NCBI RefSeq assembly: GCF_020176955.2
Contig: NZ_JAIUCZ020000003.1
Location: 372,001-436,000 of the forward strand
Source: Nocardia sp. alder85J
GTDB lineage: Bacteria > Actinomycetota > Actinomycetes > Mycobacteriales > Mycobacteriaceae
Direction of reading: 5' to 3'
DNA: 64,000 nucleotides
Part shown: piece by piece, positions 14,906 through 23,568 of the stretch
How positions within the stretch are numbered: position 1 is the stretch's first letter
Layout of the letters: every line of letters begins with the position of its first letter
Program-made: the position numbers and the translations under genes
The notes under the pieces: model-generated
What the model saw: only the letters and a program-made list of their open reading frames with translations
Database searches by the model: none
Told to the model about the DNA's origin: nothing

Positions 14906-16126
14906 ATGCACGGCGATGTGTCTCACGAGGTTCGGTTCGAATTGCGGTCCGGCGCCGGCTGGCACGACCCCTGGCTCATGTATTCGGCGCTGCGCGAACA
15001 TGATCCGGTGTATCACGTGGTGCCGCCGGACCGGCCGGACGAGGACTACTACGTGCTGTCCCGGTACCGGGACGTGTACGACGCCGTGCGCGATCCCGAA
15101 ACCTTCTCCTCCGCATCGGGTCTCACCGTCGACTACCAGGACCTCGGCGAGATCGGGCTGGGCGAGAACCGGCCGTTCGTATTCACCGATCCGCCCGATC
15201 ACACCGAGTTCCGCCGCCGGGTCGCACAGGGGTTCACCCCCCGGCAGGTGCAGGAGATCCTGCCCGCGGTGCGCGAATTCGTCGTCGAGCGGATCGAGCG
15301 GCTGCGCGCGGCCGGTGGCGGTGACATCTCGCAGGAGCTGTTCAAACCGTTGCCGACCATGGTGGTGGCGCACTATCTCGGTGTCCCCGAGGCGGATCGG
15401 ACCCGCTTCGACGCCTGGAGCCACGCCATCGTGGGCGCCTCGGCCACCGGCGCGCTCGCGGGGGCGCAGCAGGCGGTCGGCGAATTGGCCGGATACTTCA
15501 CGGAACTGGTCGAACGCCGCCGCCGCGAGCCCGGCGACGACACCATCTCCCATCTGATCGCCTCGGGCCTCGGCACGGACGGCGACGTGGGCGGGCTGCT
15601 CCGGATACTCGGGTTCGCCTTCACCATGGTGTCCGGCGGCAACGACACCACCACCGGAAACCTCGGCGGCGCCGTGCAACTGCTGACCCGGTTCCCGCGA
15701 CAGCGGCAACGGCTGATCGACGATCCGGACCTGATCCCCGGCGCGATCGACGAATTCCTGCGCCTCACCTCACCGGTCCAGGGCCTGGCGCGTACCACCA
15801 CCCGCGACGTGGAACTGCACGGCGTGACCGTCCCGGCCGGTCGCCGGGTACTGCTCCTCTACGCCTCGGCCAATCGCGACGAACGCGAATTCGGCACGGA
15901 CGCAGCCGAACTCGACGTCACCCGGAATCCGCGTGGCATCGTCAGCTTCGGCCACGGCAACCACCACTGCCTGGGCGCGGCCGCCGCCCGCATGCAGGCC
16001 ACCGTCGCGCTGCGCGAACTGCTCTCCCGCTGCCCCGATTTCACCGTCGACCCGGACGGGGTCGAATACGCCGAGGGCAGCTACGTGCGCTGGCCGGTCC
16101 GAGTACCCTTCCGGGCCACCGCATGA
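14906..16126 (+). CDS. Cytochrome P450
   Basis: A 406-residue soluble P450 monooxygenase. The heme-ligand motif is SFGHGNHHCLGAAAAR near residue 350; the I-helix oxygen-activation motif is GGNDTT near 247; the ExxR pair is in EFLRLTSP. Length and motifs fit class I bacterial CYPs, which need a ferredoxin and reductase from elsewhere, as none is adjacent. The substrate is unknown; many relatives hydroxylate sterols, terpenes or fatty acids. The start ATG fits a leaderless promoter, and the longer upstream frame lacks a ribosome site. A TetR regulator follows 58 bp later on the same strand. Confidence 0.92.
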   Translation: MHGDVSHEVRFELRSGAGWHDPWLMYSALREHDPVYHVVPPDRPDEDYYVLSRYRDVYDAVRDPETFSSASGLTVDYQDLGEIGLGENRPFVFTDPPDHTEFRRRVAQGFTPRQVQEILPAVREFVVERIERLRAAGGGDISQELFKPLPTMVVAHYLGVPEADRTRFDAWSHAIVGASATGALAGAQQAVGELAGYFTELVERRRREPGDDTISHLIASGLGTDGDVGGLLRILGFAFTMVSGGNDTTTGNLGGAVQLLTRFPRQRQRLIDDPDLIPGAIDEFLRLTSPVQGLARTTTRDVELHGVTVPAGRRVLLLYASANRDEREFGTDAAELDVTRNPRGIVSFGHGNHHCLGAAAARMQATVALRELLSRCPDFTVDPDGVEYAEGSYVRWPVRVPFRATA

Positions 16127-16184
16127 ACGGCGAGGGGCGGCGGCCGATCACGCGGGCCCTCCGGTCACGCGCGGTGGGTACCCC

Positions 16185-16772
16185 ATGAGCGGCTGGCTGA
16201 GCGAGGAGCACTCGATGCGGGCGGCCGAGCGGATCCTCGACGCGGCCGCCGCGGTGTTCGCCGAGCGCGGGGTGGCCGCCACCCAGATGGCCGACATCGC
16301 GAAGGCCGCGGGCTGCTCGCGCGCCACGCTGTATCGCTACTTCGACAACCGGCACGCGGTGCAGCGGGCCTTCGTGCACCGCTCCGCGCGCCGGGTGGGC
16401 ACGCTGGTGGCGGCCGAGATCCACGGCATCGACGACCCGCCCGCCCGGCTGGTGGCGGGCGTACTGGCCAGCCTGCGGACCGTGCGCGCCGATCCGCTGC
16501 TGATCGCATGGTTCCGGCCCGGTGACGCCGGTCTGGCCCTGGAGCTGGCGGAGACCTCGACGGTGGTGACCGACATCGCGAACTCACTGCTGCCGTCCGC
16601 GCCCGCCGACCCGGCCGAACCGAGCCTGGCCCACTGGCTGACCCGGGTGATCGTCTCCCTGCTGACCGTCCCCGGCCGCACCGAGGACGAGGAGCGAGCC
16701 ATGCTGGAACAGTTCATCGCCCCGCTGATCCGCACCCGAGCCCGCCCGCGGACCGGCCACCGCCGCGACTGA
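16185..16772 (+). CDS. TetR-family regulator next to P450
   Basis: A 195-residue TetR repressor. The N-terminal helix-turn-helix (about residues 15-60) reads AERILDAAAAVFAERG, then ATQMADIAKAAGCSRATLYRYF, the canonical pattern. The C-terminal ligand domain is helical, with no assignable inducer. The ATG at 16185 was chosen because the frame upstream is the P450 gene in another frame. Probably controls the P450 through the palindrome at 14856-14868; that link is inference. Confidence 0.88.
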   Translation: MSGWLSEEHSMRAAERILDAAAAVFAERGVAATQMADIAKAAGCSRATLYRYFDNRHAVQRAFVHRSARRVGTLVAAEIHGIDDPPARLVAGVLASLRTVRADPLLIAWFRPGDAGLALELAETSTVVTDIANSLLPSAPADPAEPSLAHWLTRVIVSLLTVPGRTEDEERAMLEQFIAPLIRTRARPRTGHRRD

Positions 16773-16808
16773 CCCGGACCGGCACCGCCACCGGCCCGGC
16801 CGCCCCTC

Positions 16809-16821
16809 TACCCTGATCCCG
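16809..16821 (+). promoter_or_regulatory. Leaderless -10 box of pseudouridine synthase
   Basis: TACCCT at 16809-16814 ends seven bases before the GTG at 16822, and there is no ribosome site, which fits a leaderless transcript. Confidence 0.45.
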
Positions 16822-17571
16822 GTGGAGATCAACTGGCCGGAGCTGCGGGAACGGTGCCGGGTCGAGGAGGACGAGGCGATCCTCGCACTGAACAAACCGG
16901 CCGGGATCTCGGTGACCGGCGAGCGGCACGACACCGACATCGTCGAGGTGGCCGCCGCGCACGGGGAGACGCTGTATCCGGTGCATCGGATCGACAAGGT
17001 GACCTCCGGGCTGGTGCTGCTGGCCAAGGACCTCGCCGCGCACGGGCAGCTGACCAGGCAGTTCAACAAGCGCACCGTGGACAAGACATATCTGGCGATC
17101 ACGGCCGCCGCCGGGCTGCCGGAACACGGCGTGATCGAGTTGCCGTTGAGCGTCGGCCGCAAGAACCGGGTGCGGATCGCCGCGCCGCGCGAGCGCATCG
17201 TCCGCGACGGCGACACCTGGACGGTGGCCCCGCAAGACCTGCTGGCGGGCCGGAACTATCCGTCCCGCACCGAGTTCGGCGTCCTGCACCGCACGGCCAC
17301 GCACACCGTGCTGGCGGTGCGGCCGATCACCGGGCGGCGCCACCAGATCCGGGTGCACCTGGCCTGGATCGGTCACCCCATCGCCGGCGATCCGCTGTTC
17401 GACCGGTCCGAGACCTACCGGCGCACCCATCTGCACTCCTGGCGGCTGCGCCTGGACGCGCCCTGGCGCGACGCCGAGCTGGCGCCGACGGCGGAGCCGG
17501 GCCCGGACTTCTGGGCCACCGGCGCGGACCCGATCACCGCGGACCCGGCCACGATCCTCGGCGCGGCCTGA
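16822..17571 (+). CDS. RluA-family pseudouridine synthase
   Basis: A 249-residue RNA pseudouridine synthase. The catalytic motif HRIDKVTSGLVLLAKD (about residues 54-69) carries the essential aspartate, and RPITGRRHQIRVHLAWIGHPIAGD is the usual family C-terminal signature. The N-terminal S4 domain found in RluC/RluD is missing, as in TruC/RluA-like short members. It isomerises specific uridines in rRNA or tRNA; the exact target is not readable from sequence. GTG start with a -10 box seven bases upstream. Confidence 0.88.
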   Translation: MEINWPELRERCRVEEDEAILALNKPAGISVTGERHDTDIVEVAAAHGETLYPVHRIDKVTSGLVLLAKDLAAHGQLTRQFNKRTVDKTYLAITAAAGLPEHGVIELPLSVGRKNRVRIAAPRERIVRDGDTWTVAPQDLLAGRNYPSRTEFGVLHRTATHTVLAVRPITGRRHQIRVHLAWIGHPIAGDPLFDRSETYRRTHLHSWRLRLDAPWRDAELAPTAEPGPDFWATGADPITADPATILGAA

Positions 17572-17813
17572 CGATCTGCGCACCGCACCGGCGCGGTGTG
17601 GTGTGCTCGGGGGCCGATCCCACGCGTATGCCGGTCCTGGGCGCGGTGATGGCGGCCCGGCGGCGCGGAGCTTCGCGGCCCGATTCATACCCGGTGGCTA
17701 TATTCGGTGGCGTGTCTCATGAAGACGCGGGCTCGTCCGGAGCTCTAGCCTGGGAAGGTGCCGGGACCGGCACGTTCGGGCGCAATGGCGCGATCGGAGA
17801 GAAAGTGGAGCCG
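17572..17813 (+). promoter_or_regulatory. Leader region of the metallophosphoesterase gene
   Basis: A 242-bp gap with no gene. TAGCCT at 17746-17751 could be a -10 box giving a leader of about 55 nt, which contains GGAGAG at 17796-17801. No other signal found. Confidence 0.3.
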
Positions 17814-18593
17814 ATGATCCTGTTGGCGCAGCTCAGCGACACCCACTTCGACCTGTACGAGCACAATGCCGAACGCGTCGAGCGGGTGATGGCGTATCTC
17901 GCCGACCTGCCCCGGCGCCCGGACGCGATCCTGGTGACCGGTGACATCACCGACACCGGCGAGCCGGGCCAGTACGAACAGGCCCGCACGGCACTGCTCG
18001 CCGACGTGCCGGTGTACTTCCTGCCCGGCAACCACGACGACCGGGCCGCCCTGCGCGAGGTGCTGCTGCGCGAGCCGCCCACCACCGGGGCCCTGAACCA
18101 GGCGCTGCGGCTGGACGGGGTGACGGTGGCGCTGCTGGACTCCACGGTCCCCGGCTACAGCGGTGGCACCCTCTCCGACGCGACGCTGGCCTGGCTCGCC
18201 GACCTGCTGCGCGAGACCCCCGCCACGGATGCGGTGCTGGTCGCCCTGCACCACCCGCCGTTGCCGATGTACAGCACCGTCGTGGACCCGATCCGCCTCA
18301 CCAATCCGGATCCACTGGAACGGCTGGTCGCCGCCGACGACCGGATCGTGGGCGTGATCAGCGGGCATATGCACGCCATGGGCACCACCCTGTTCGGCGG
18401 GCGACCGCTGGTCGTCGCACCCAGCGTGGCCTCGCTGATCGGCGGGGTGTGGGAGGTGGCCCGGCCGGGCCAGGTGCCGATCGACTACGGGCCGGACCCG
18501 TCGATCCTGCTGCACGTGATCGAGGACCACCGGCTCACCTCGATCGTGCGCACCGTGCCGATGGGCGGCTGGATCGGCGTGCAGCCCCGGTGA
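17814..18593 (+). CDS. CpdA-like calcineurin-type phosphodiesterase
   Basis: A 259-residue metallophosphoesterase with the full set of dinuclear metal motifs: SDTHFD near the N-terminus, VTGDITDTGEPGQY, PGNHDD, ALHHPP and SGHMHAMGTTLFGG. This matches class III 3',5'-cyclic nucleotide phosphodiesterases such as M. tuberculosis Rv0805. It probably hydrolyses cAMP or another phosphodiester in the cytoplasm. ATG 17814 is chosen; an in-frame GTG nine bases upstream sits too close to GGAGAG. Convergent with the AraC regulator, with only 7 bp between stops. Confidence 0.87.
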   Translation: MILLAQLSDTHFDLYEHNAERVERVMAYLADLPRRPDAILVTGDITDTGEPGQYEQARTALLADVPVYFLPGNHDDRAALREVLLREPPTTGALNQALRLDGVTVALLDSTVPGYSGGTLSDATLAWLADLLRETPATDAVLVALHHPPLPMYSTVVDPIRLTNPDPLERLVAADDRIVGVISGHMHAMGTTLFGGRPLVVAPSVASLIGGVWEVARPGQVPIDYGPDPSILLHVIEDHRLTSIVRTVPMGGWIGVQPR

Positions 18594-18600
18594 ATCCGGC

Positions 18601-19668
18601 TCACCCGGCGACGCCGGCCCGGTCGCGGCGGTAGGCCGACGGGGTGCCGCCGGTCCAGCGCCGGAACGCGTAGATGAAGGTGGACGCCTCCGCGTACCCC
18701 AGCCGGATGGCGATATCGCTGACCGAAAGCGGTGTGGCGCTGAGCATCTCCTCCGCCAGGGTGTGGCGGACCTCGTCCAGCAGCGCCCGGTAGCTGGTGC
18801 CCGCGTCCACCAGGCGGCGCCGCAGCGTCCGGGTGCTCATATTGAGATCCCTTGCCACCGAATCGATTCCGGGCGGAGCGGCGAATCCGTCGGCGCCGCC
18901 GCGGGGTACCAGCCGGCCGCGCACCTCGGCCGCGATGCCGGTGCGGGCGCGCCGCCGGTGCACCAGCTCCCGGCACTGCGCCAGGCACATGGCCCAGGTG
19001 TGCTCGTTCGCCTGCGGCAGCGGCCGATCCAGCGACGCCGGATCCATCACCAGCACGTTCCGCGACCGTCCGAAGCGCGGTCGCACCCCGATGATGTCGC
19101 TCAAGCGATCGGCGTAGTCCGGCTCCGGATAATCGAATTCGGCCCGCAGCAGGGCGGGCGGATGGCCCAGCAGGTCGGTCATCACCTGATGCATGGCCAG
19201 CACGTCGCGCTCGACCAGGAACCGCCGCACATCGGCGGGCACCCGCTCGGCGTGCACGTATGCCACGTATTCGCCACCCTCCCACCGGGTCACGGGGATG
19301 CAGAAGGTGAAGCTCAGCTCCAGATAGCGCAGCGCGAACGCGATCGCCTCGCCCAGGGTGGGACTGGACACGCAGGCGAAACCGAAGATCCCGAAGGTGG
19401 TGATCCGATACCGCCGCCCGACCGCGACGCCCAGATCCGGCAGCGCGCCACCCAGCGCCCGGACCAGATTGCGGATCACCGCCAGTTCGGTGCGGGCGTC
19501 GATCTGCGCGTTCGGATCCGCCAGCGCCCGATCGGTCAGCCCCGTCCCGCGCAGCATGCGGGCCGGCGACACACCGTGCTCGCCGGCATAACCGACCATC
19601 AGCGCGGCACTGGCCACCCCCCTCGGGAAGTCCCAGTCCCGCACATCCGCCAGTTGCACCGTCGCCAT
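18601..19668 (-). CDS. AraC-family regulator (OruR/ArgR-like)
   Basis: A 355-residue AraC-type activator. The N-terminal two-thirds is the arabinose-binding-like domain of the OruR group (about 20-210); the C-terminal pair of helix-turn-helix motifs (about 255-345) includes TLRRRLVDAGTSYRALLDEVR, LSVSDIAIRLGYAEASTFIYAF and RRWTGGTPSAYRR. Such regulators often control amino-acid or lipid catabolism. The minus-strand -10 box CATAAT (19680-19675) ends six bases before the ATG, suggesting a leaderless mRNA. Divergent from the ECF transporter, which is a possible but unproven target. Confidence 0.88.
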   Translation of the reverse strand: MATVQLADVRDWDFPRGVASAALMVGYAGEHGVSPARMLRGTGLTDRALADPNAQIDARTELAVIRNLVRALGGALPDLGVAVGRRYRITTFGIFGFACVSSPTLGEAIAFALRYLELSFTFCIPVTRWEGGEYVAYVHAERVPADVRRFLVERDVLAMHQVMTDLLGHPPALLRAEFDYPEPDYADRLSDIIGVRPRFGRSRNVLVMDPASLDRPLPQANEHTWAMCLAQCRELVHRRRARTGIAAEVRGRLVPRGGADGFAAPPGIDSVARDLNMSTRTLRRRLVDAGTSYRALLDEVRHTLAEEMLSATPLSVSDIAIRLGYAEASTFIYAFRRWTGGTPSAYRRDRAGVAG

Positions 19669-19674
19669 CCGCCG

Positions 19675-19793
19675 ATTATGGCCGGAAATACCGATTCGCT
19701 GAGCCGGTTCGGCGCACTCCGTCGCGGTGACGGTGACAACCCCGGCATCGCGGCACCGGTCCGTACCGCACGGCGACTGGCAGACTTGACCAC
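19675..19793. promoter_or_regulatory. Divergent leaderless promoters araC-type / ECF transporter
   Basis: Minus-strand CATAAT (19675-19680) lies six bases from the regulator's ATG. Plus-strand CAGACT (19781-19786) lies seven bases from the transporter's GTG. Confidence 0.4.
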
Positions 19794-21971
19794 GTGACCG
19801 CTGTATCCCCGGTCGGCGACGGCCTGCCTCCCGCGCACGGCCCGCTGCGTCCGATCGAGCTCGCCACCGGCGCCGTACTCGGCGGCGTCACGGTGGGGCT
19901 GGTGACCATCGGCTCGGTGATCCCGTTCGCCGCGGCATTGCAGCTGGTGGCGGCCGTGCCGATGGGGTTGCTGGCGCAGCGCTACCGGCTGCGGGCGACC
20001 ATCGCCGCCACCGTGGCGGCCACCCTGGTGACCTTCGTGGCCGCCGGGGTGGTGTCGGCGGGCACGGTGGTGTCGGCGGCGACCATCGGCGGGATTATCG
20101 GCACCGTCAAGCGACGCGGCGGCGGCCCGGCGGCCGTGCTGGGCCTCTCGATCCTGGCCGGGCTCGCCTGGGCAGCGTTCTCCGTGGGCACGCTGCTGCT
20201 GTTCACCCAGTCGCGGGCGCTGCTGTTCGACAACATTCGCAACGCGTCGCGCGGGGTGGCGAACCTGGCCGCGCGGGAACCCCGGCTGCAACCGCTGGGC
20301 GACGACGTGGCCCACCTCACCGACCTCGCGCTGCGCTGGTGGTGGGCGCTGATCGCGGCGAGTGTGCTCGGCGGCGTCCTCGCGGCGGCGATGTTCTCCT
20401 GGTTCGTGCTGGGCCGGGTGCTGGACCGGCTGGAATGGCTGCCCGGCCGGGATCTGCTGGCCGCCCCGCCCGACGACCGGCCGGTCGAACCGTTGCCGGT
20501 CACGCTGCGCGACGTGTCGTTCCGCTATCCGGGGGCCCGCGCCGACGCGCTGTCCGGCATCGATCTGACTGTCACCGTCGGCGAGTTCGTGGCCGTGGTC
20601 GGGCACAACGGCTCCGGCAAATCGACGCTGACCCGGGTGCTCGCCGGGCGGCCGCCCAGCACCGGCGCCGTGGACCGGCCGGGCTCCGCCGGGCTCGGCC
20701 TGCTCGGCGGCACCGCGCTGGTGCTGCAACGCCCGGAGAGTCAGACCCTCGGCGTGCTCGTCGCCGACGACGTGGTGTGGGGGCTGCCCACCGCGGCGGC
20801 CGCCGACGTCGACATCGAGGGACTGCTCGGGGAGGTGGGGCTCGGCGGACTCGGCGGCGCGGAGACGGCCACCCTGTCCGGCGGGCAGCAGCAACGGCTC
20901 GCGGTGGCCGCCGCGCTGGCCCGCCGCCCGGCCCTGCTGATCGCCGACGAGGCCACCGCCATGATCGACCCCGAGGGCCGCCGCGACCTGGTGGCCCTGC
21001 TGTCCGACCTGCCCCGGCGCCACCCGATGGCGGTGGTGCTGGTCACCCACCACGAGGCCGACGCCGCCGCGGCCGGCCGAGTGGTGCACCTCGCGGAAGG
21101 CCGCCAGGTCGACCGCCTCCCGGCCTGGCCGCGCCCCACCCTGCACCGCCGCCCGGCGCCGTACGACGGCGGGCCGCACCATGGCAGGGCCGCGGGACGG
21201 TACGGCGCGGCTGGCGGTTTCGCGGCTCCCCCGCTGCTGGAGCTGCACGAGGTACGGCATACCTACGATCGCGGAACGCCTTGGGCCGCACCGGCATTGC
21301 ACGGGGTCGAGCTGACCGTGCGGCGCGGGGAAGCGGTGCTGGTGGTGGGCGGCAACGGGTCCGGGAAGTCGACGCTGGCCTGGATCATGGCCGGGTTGAT
21401 CGTGCCGACCTCCGGCAGTTGTGTGGTGCACGACGCCGGTGGGGCGCATCCGGTGCATCGGCGGATCGGGGCGGTGGAGCTGGCGTTCCAGCATTCCCGG
21501 TTGCAGTTGCAGCGGCAGACGGTAGGCGCCGAGATCGCGGCCTGGGGGCGCGGGGCCGGATCCGGCGCGGTCGGGCGCGCACTGGACGCGGTGGGGCTGG
21601 ACCGGTCGCTGGCCGGGCGGTCGGTGGAGGAGTTGTCCGGCGGGCAGGCCAAACGGGTGGTGCTGGCCGCGATCGTCGCCGCCCGCCCGCAACTGCTGGT
21701 GCTGGACGAGCCGCTGGCCGGGCTCGATCCGCAGGGCCGCACCGAGGTGGTGGAACTGCTTGCCCGGCTACGGGATTCGGGACTCACCCTGATCGTCATC
21801 TCGCACGACGTCGAGGAGGCGTCCGTGCTCTGCGACCGCACCGTCCACCTGGAGGCCGGTCGCATCCTGGAAACCGCGGCCGACACCGCACCGGCCGCCG
21901 CGGCACCGCACCCCGGGCCCGCCTGGACGACGCCGCTGCACCGCCCCGACGCACTCGGAGGACCACGATGA
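19794..21971 (+). CDS. ECF transporter: fused S-like membrane domain and two ATPases
   Basis: A 725-residue fusion. Residues 1-215 are a membrane domain with about five or six helices resembling an ECF substrate-binding (S) component. Two ABC ATPase domains follow. The first (about 225-460) has GHNGSGKST, LSGGQQQRLAV and LLIADEAT; the second (about 480-700) has GGNGSGKST, LSGGQAKRVVLA and LLVLDEPLAG. A Pro/Ala linker joins the ATPases. The layout resembles M. tuberculosis Rv2326c. ECF systems import vitamins or metal ions at low concentration; the substrate is unknown. It overlaps the T-component gene by 4 bp (ATGA), giving a complete transporter in two genes. Confidence 0.88.
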   Translation: MTAVSPVGDGLPPAHGPLRPIELATGAVLGGVTVGLVTIGSVIPFAAALQLVAAVPMGLLAQRYRLRATIAATVAATLVTFVAAGVVSAGTVVSAATIGGIIGTVKRRGGGPAAVLGLSILAGLAWAAFSVGTLLLFTQSRALLFDNIRNASRGVANLAAREPRLQPLGDDVAHLTDLALRWWWALIAASVLGGVLAAAMFSWFVLGRVLDRLEWLPGRDLLAAPPDDRPVEPLPVTLRDVSFRYPGARADALSGIDLTVTVGEFVAVVGHNGSGKSTLTRVLAGRPPSTGAVDRPGSAGLGLLGGTALVLQRPESQTLGVLVADDVVWGLPTAAAADVDIEGLLGEVGLGGLGGAETATLSGGQQQRLAVAAALARRPALLIADEATAMIDPEGRRDLVALLSDLPRRHPMAVVLVTHHEADAAAAGRVVHLAEGRQVDRLPAWPRPTLHRRPAPYDGGPHHGRAAGRYGAAGGFAAPPLLELHEVRHTYDRGTPWAAPALHGVELTVRRGEAVLVVGGNGSGKSTLAWIMAGLIVPTSGSCVVHDAGGAHPVHRRIGAVELAFQHSRLQLQRQTVGAEIAAWGRGAGSGAVGRALDAVGLDRSLAGRSVEELSGGQAKRVVLAAIVAARPQLLVLDEPLAGLDPQGRTEVVELLARLRDSGLTLIVISHDVEEASVLCDRTVHLEAGRILETAADTAPAAAAPHPGPAWTTPLHRPDALGGPR

Positions 21972-22705
21972 GCGCGGTGATCCTGCGCGAGGTACCCGTC
22001 GACAGCCCGGTGCATCGACTCTGGGCCGGTACCAAGATGATCGGCGCCTTCGCGATCAGCGTGCTGCTGATGTTCCAGCCCGGCTGGCCCGGGCTCGGGG
22101 TGATGGTGGCATTCCTGATCGCCGCCGGGCTGCTGGCCCGGCTGCCGCTGGGGACGCTGCCGCGGCTGCCGTGGTGGTTCTGGGCACTGCTGGTGGCCGG
22201 GGGCCTGATCAACGTTCCGGTCGGCGGCGTGGCGGTGGTGCGCTACCTCCAGGTGCTGGTCTTCGGGCTGGTGTTGCTGGCCACCTCGTTCCTGATCGCC
22301 TGGACCACGCCGATGGGCGATATCGCGCCGGCGCTGGCCACGCTCGGCGCCCCGCTGCGCAAACTCCGTCTGCCCGTGGACGAATGGGCGGTGGTGGTGG
22401 CGCTGACCCTGCGCGGGCTGCCGCTGCTGCTGGACGAGATGCGCATCCTGCGGGCCGCGCGCCGGCTGCGCCCGCGGGAGAACCTGCTGCAACGGGCCAC
22501 CGACAATCCGCTGATCGACATCCTCACCGCCGCGATGGCCGTATCCACCCGGCGCGCCGGGGAACTCGGCGAGGCGATCACCGCGCGCGGCGGCACCGGG
22601 CAGCTCACCGCGCGGCCGAACGCACCCGGCCGCCGCGACGTATTCGCCCTTGCGGCGGTGGCCGTGGTGTGCGTCGGCGCGGTCGTGCTCGACGTGCTCG
22701 CCTGA
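21968..22705 (+). CDS. ECF transporter T component (EcfT/CbiQ-like)
   Basis: A 245-residue membrane protein with about five helices and the cytoplasmic coupling region of EcfT proteins, seen as RAARRLRPRE and STRRAGELGEAITARGG, containing the Ala-Arg-Gly type coupling motifs. It joins the two ATPases to the substrate-binding domain. It corresponds to M. tuberculosis Rv2325c in position and type. ATG 21968 overlaps the upstream stop, so the two are cotranslated. Confidence 0.87.
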   Translation: MSAVILREVPVDSPVHRLWAGTKMIGAFAISVLLMFQPGWPGLGVMVAFLIAAGLLARLPLGTLPRLPWWFWALLVAGGLINVPVGGVAVVRYLQVLVFGLVLLATSFLIAWTTPMGDIAPALATLGAPLRKLRLPVDEWAVVVALTLRGLPLLLDEMRILRAARRLRPRENLLQRATDNPLIDILTAAMAVSTRRAGELGEAITARGGTGQLTARPNAPGRRDVFALAAVAVVCVGAVVLDVLA

Positions 22706-22904
22706 TCCCCCGATTTGTCGAGACAACCAGCGATTTCGGGTCCTCCACATTTGTGAAACGTGTACGGTTATCTTGATGGGTCCGGCCGTTGCCACCGGGC
22801 ACGCGGCGGGAGACGAAGCAGGGGGTGAGCACGGCAGGGAATCCCGCGCGCCCGGGATCACCGGCCCCTCACTTCACCACCTGATGAAGATTGGAAAACC
22901 CGGA
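22706..22904 (+). other. Intergenic region before secreted protein
   Basis: A 199-bp gap. It holds the small inverted repeat TTGTCGAGACAA (22715-22726) and an AT-richer stretch around TTATCTTGATG (22770s) that could be a promoter. No ORF of its own. Confidence 0.3.
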
Positions 22905-23561
22905 ATGAAACTCCGCACCTTCACCACGGCGGCGGTGCCGGTCGCCTTGGCCGTAGCCCTCGGGTCGGGCACGGTTCACGCCGATCCGATCGCGCCGACG
23001 GTGCCGACGGCACCGGATGTGCACTTTCGGATCACCTTGGTGGACAACGTCGTCGAGACCTCACTCGAGGGCGGAACCTTCCGAATCAACGACGACCAAC
23101 GCAGAGTGAGCATCCTGAACGCCGAGGGCGCCACCCTGGTGTCCCTGCCCCTGTCGTTCCGGCAGGACGGCATGGAATATCCACTGCCGCACCAGGTCAG
23201 CGACGACGGCCAGGTGCTCGACCTGACCGCCGTCAAGGACGAGACGACGGCCCGGCCGGCGCCGGTGCGTGCCACCCCCGTGGCCACGGCACTGGAGAAC
23301 GAGCGTGCCCTCGACGCGTTCGGCACCGAACTCAGCGTCGCGACCGGGGTCGGCACCCTGATCGGCACCGCGATCGGCGCCGCGGTCGGCATGATCGGAA
23401 TCATCGGCGGCGCCACCGTGATCGCCAGCGTGATCACCGGCGCCACCCTGGGCGGCATCGTCGGCACCCTGGTGTTCGGCGGACCGGCGCTGGTCATCGC
23501 AGCGCTCGATCTGATCGGCACGTTCATCGCCCCGCCGAACTCGACCAGGTGGCAGCGCTGA
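22905..23561 (+). CDS. Secreted protein with glycine-rich hydrophobic C-terminus
   Basis: A 218-residue protein with a Sec signal peptide (MKLRTFTTAAVPVALAVALG, cleavage after TVHA near residue 28). A beta-rich middle (about 40-130) follows. The C-terminal 70 residues are a hydrophobic, Gly/Ala/Ile-rich stretch with GxxxG-like spacing that could insert in a membrane. Proteins of this shape are common in Nocardia but I know no function. An upstream in-frame ATG (22884) would add seven residues ahead of the signal; 22905 gives the normal signal-peptide start. Convergent with ligD. Confidence 0.75.
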   Translation: MKLRTFTTAAVPVALAVALGSGTVHADPIAPTVPTAPDVHFRITLVDNVVETSLEGGTFRINDDQRRVSILNAEGATLVSLPLSFRQDGMEYPLPHQVSDDGQVLDLTAVKDETTARPAPVRATPVATALENERALDAFGTELSVATGVGTLIGTAIGAAVGMIGIIGGATVIASVITGATLGGIVGTLVFGGPALVIAALDLIGTFIAPPNSTRWQR

Positions 23562-23568
23562 CCGCCGC

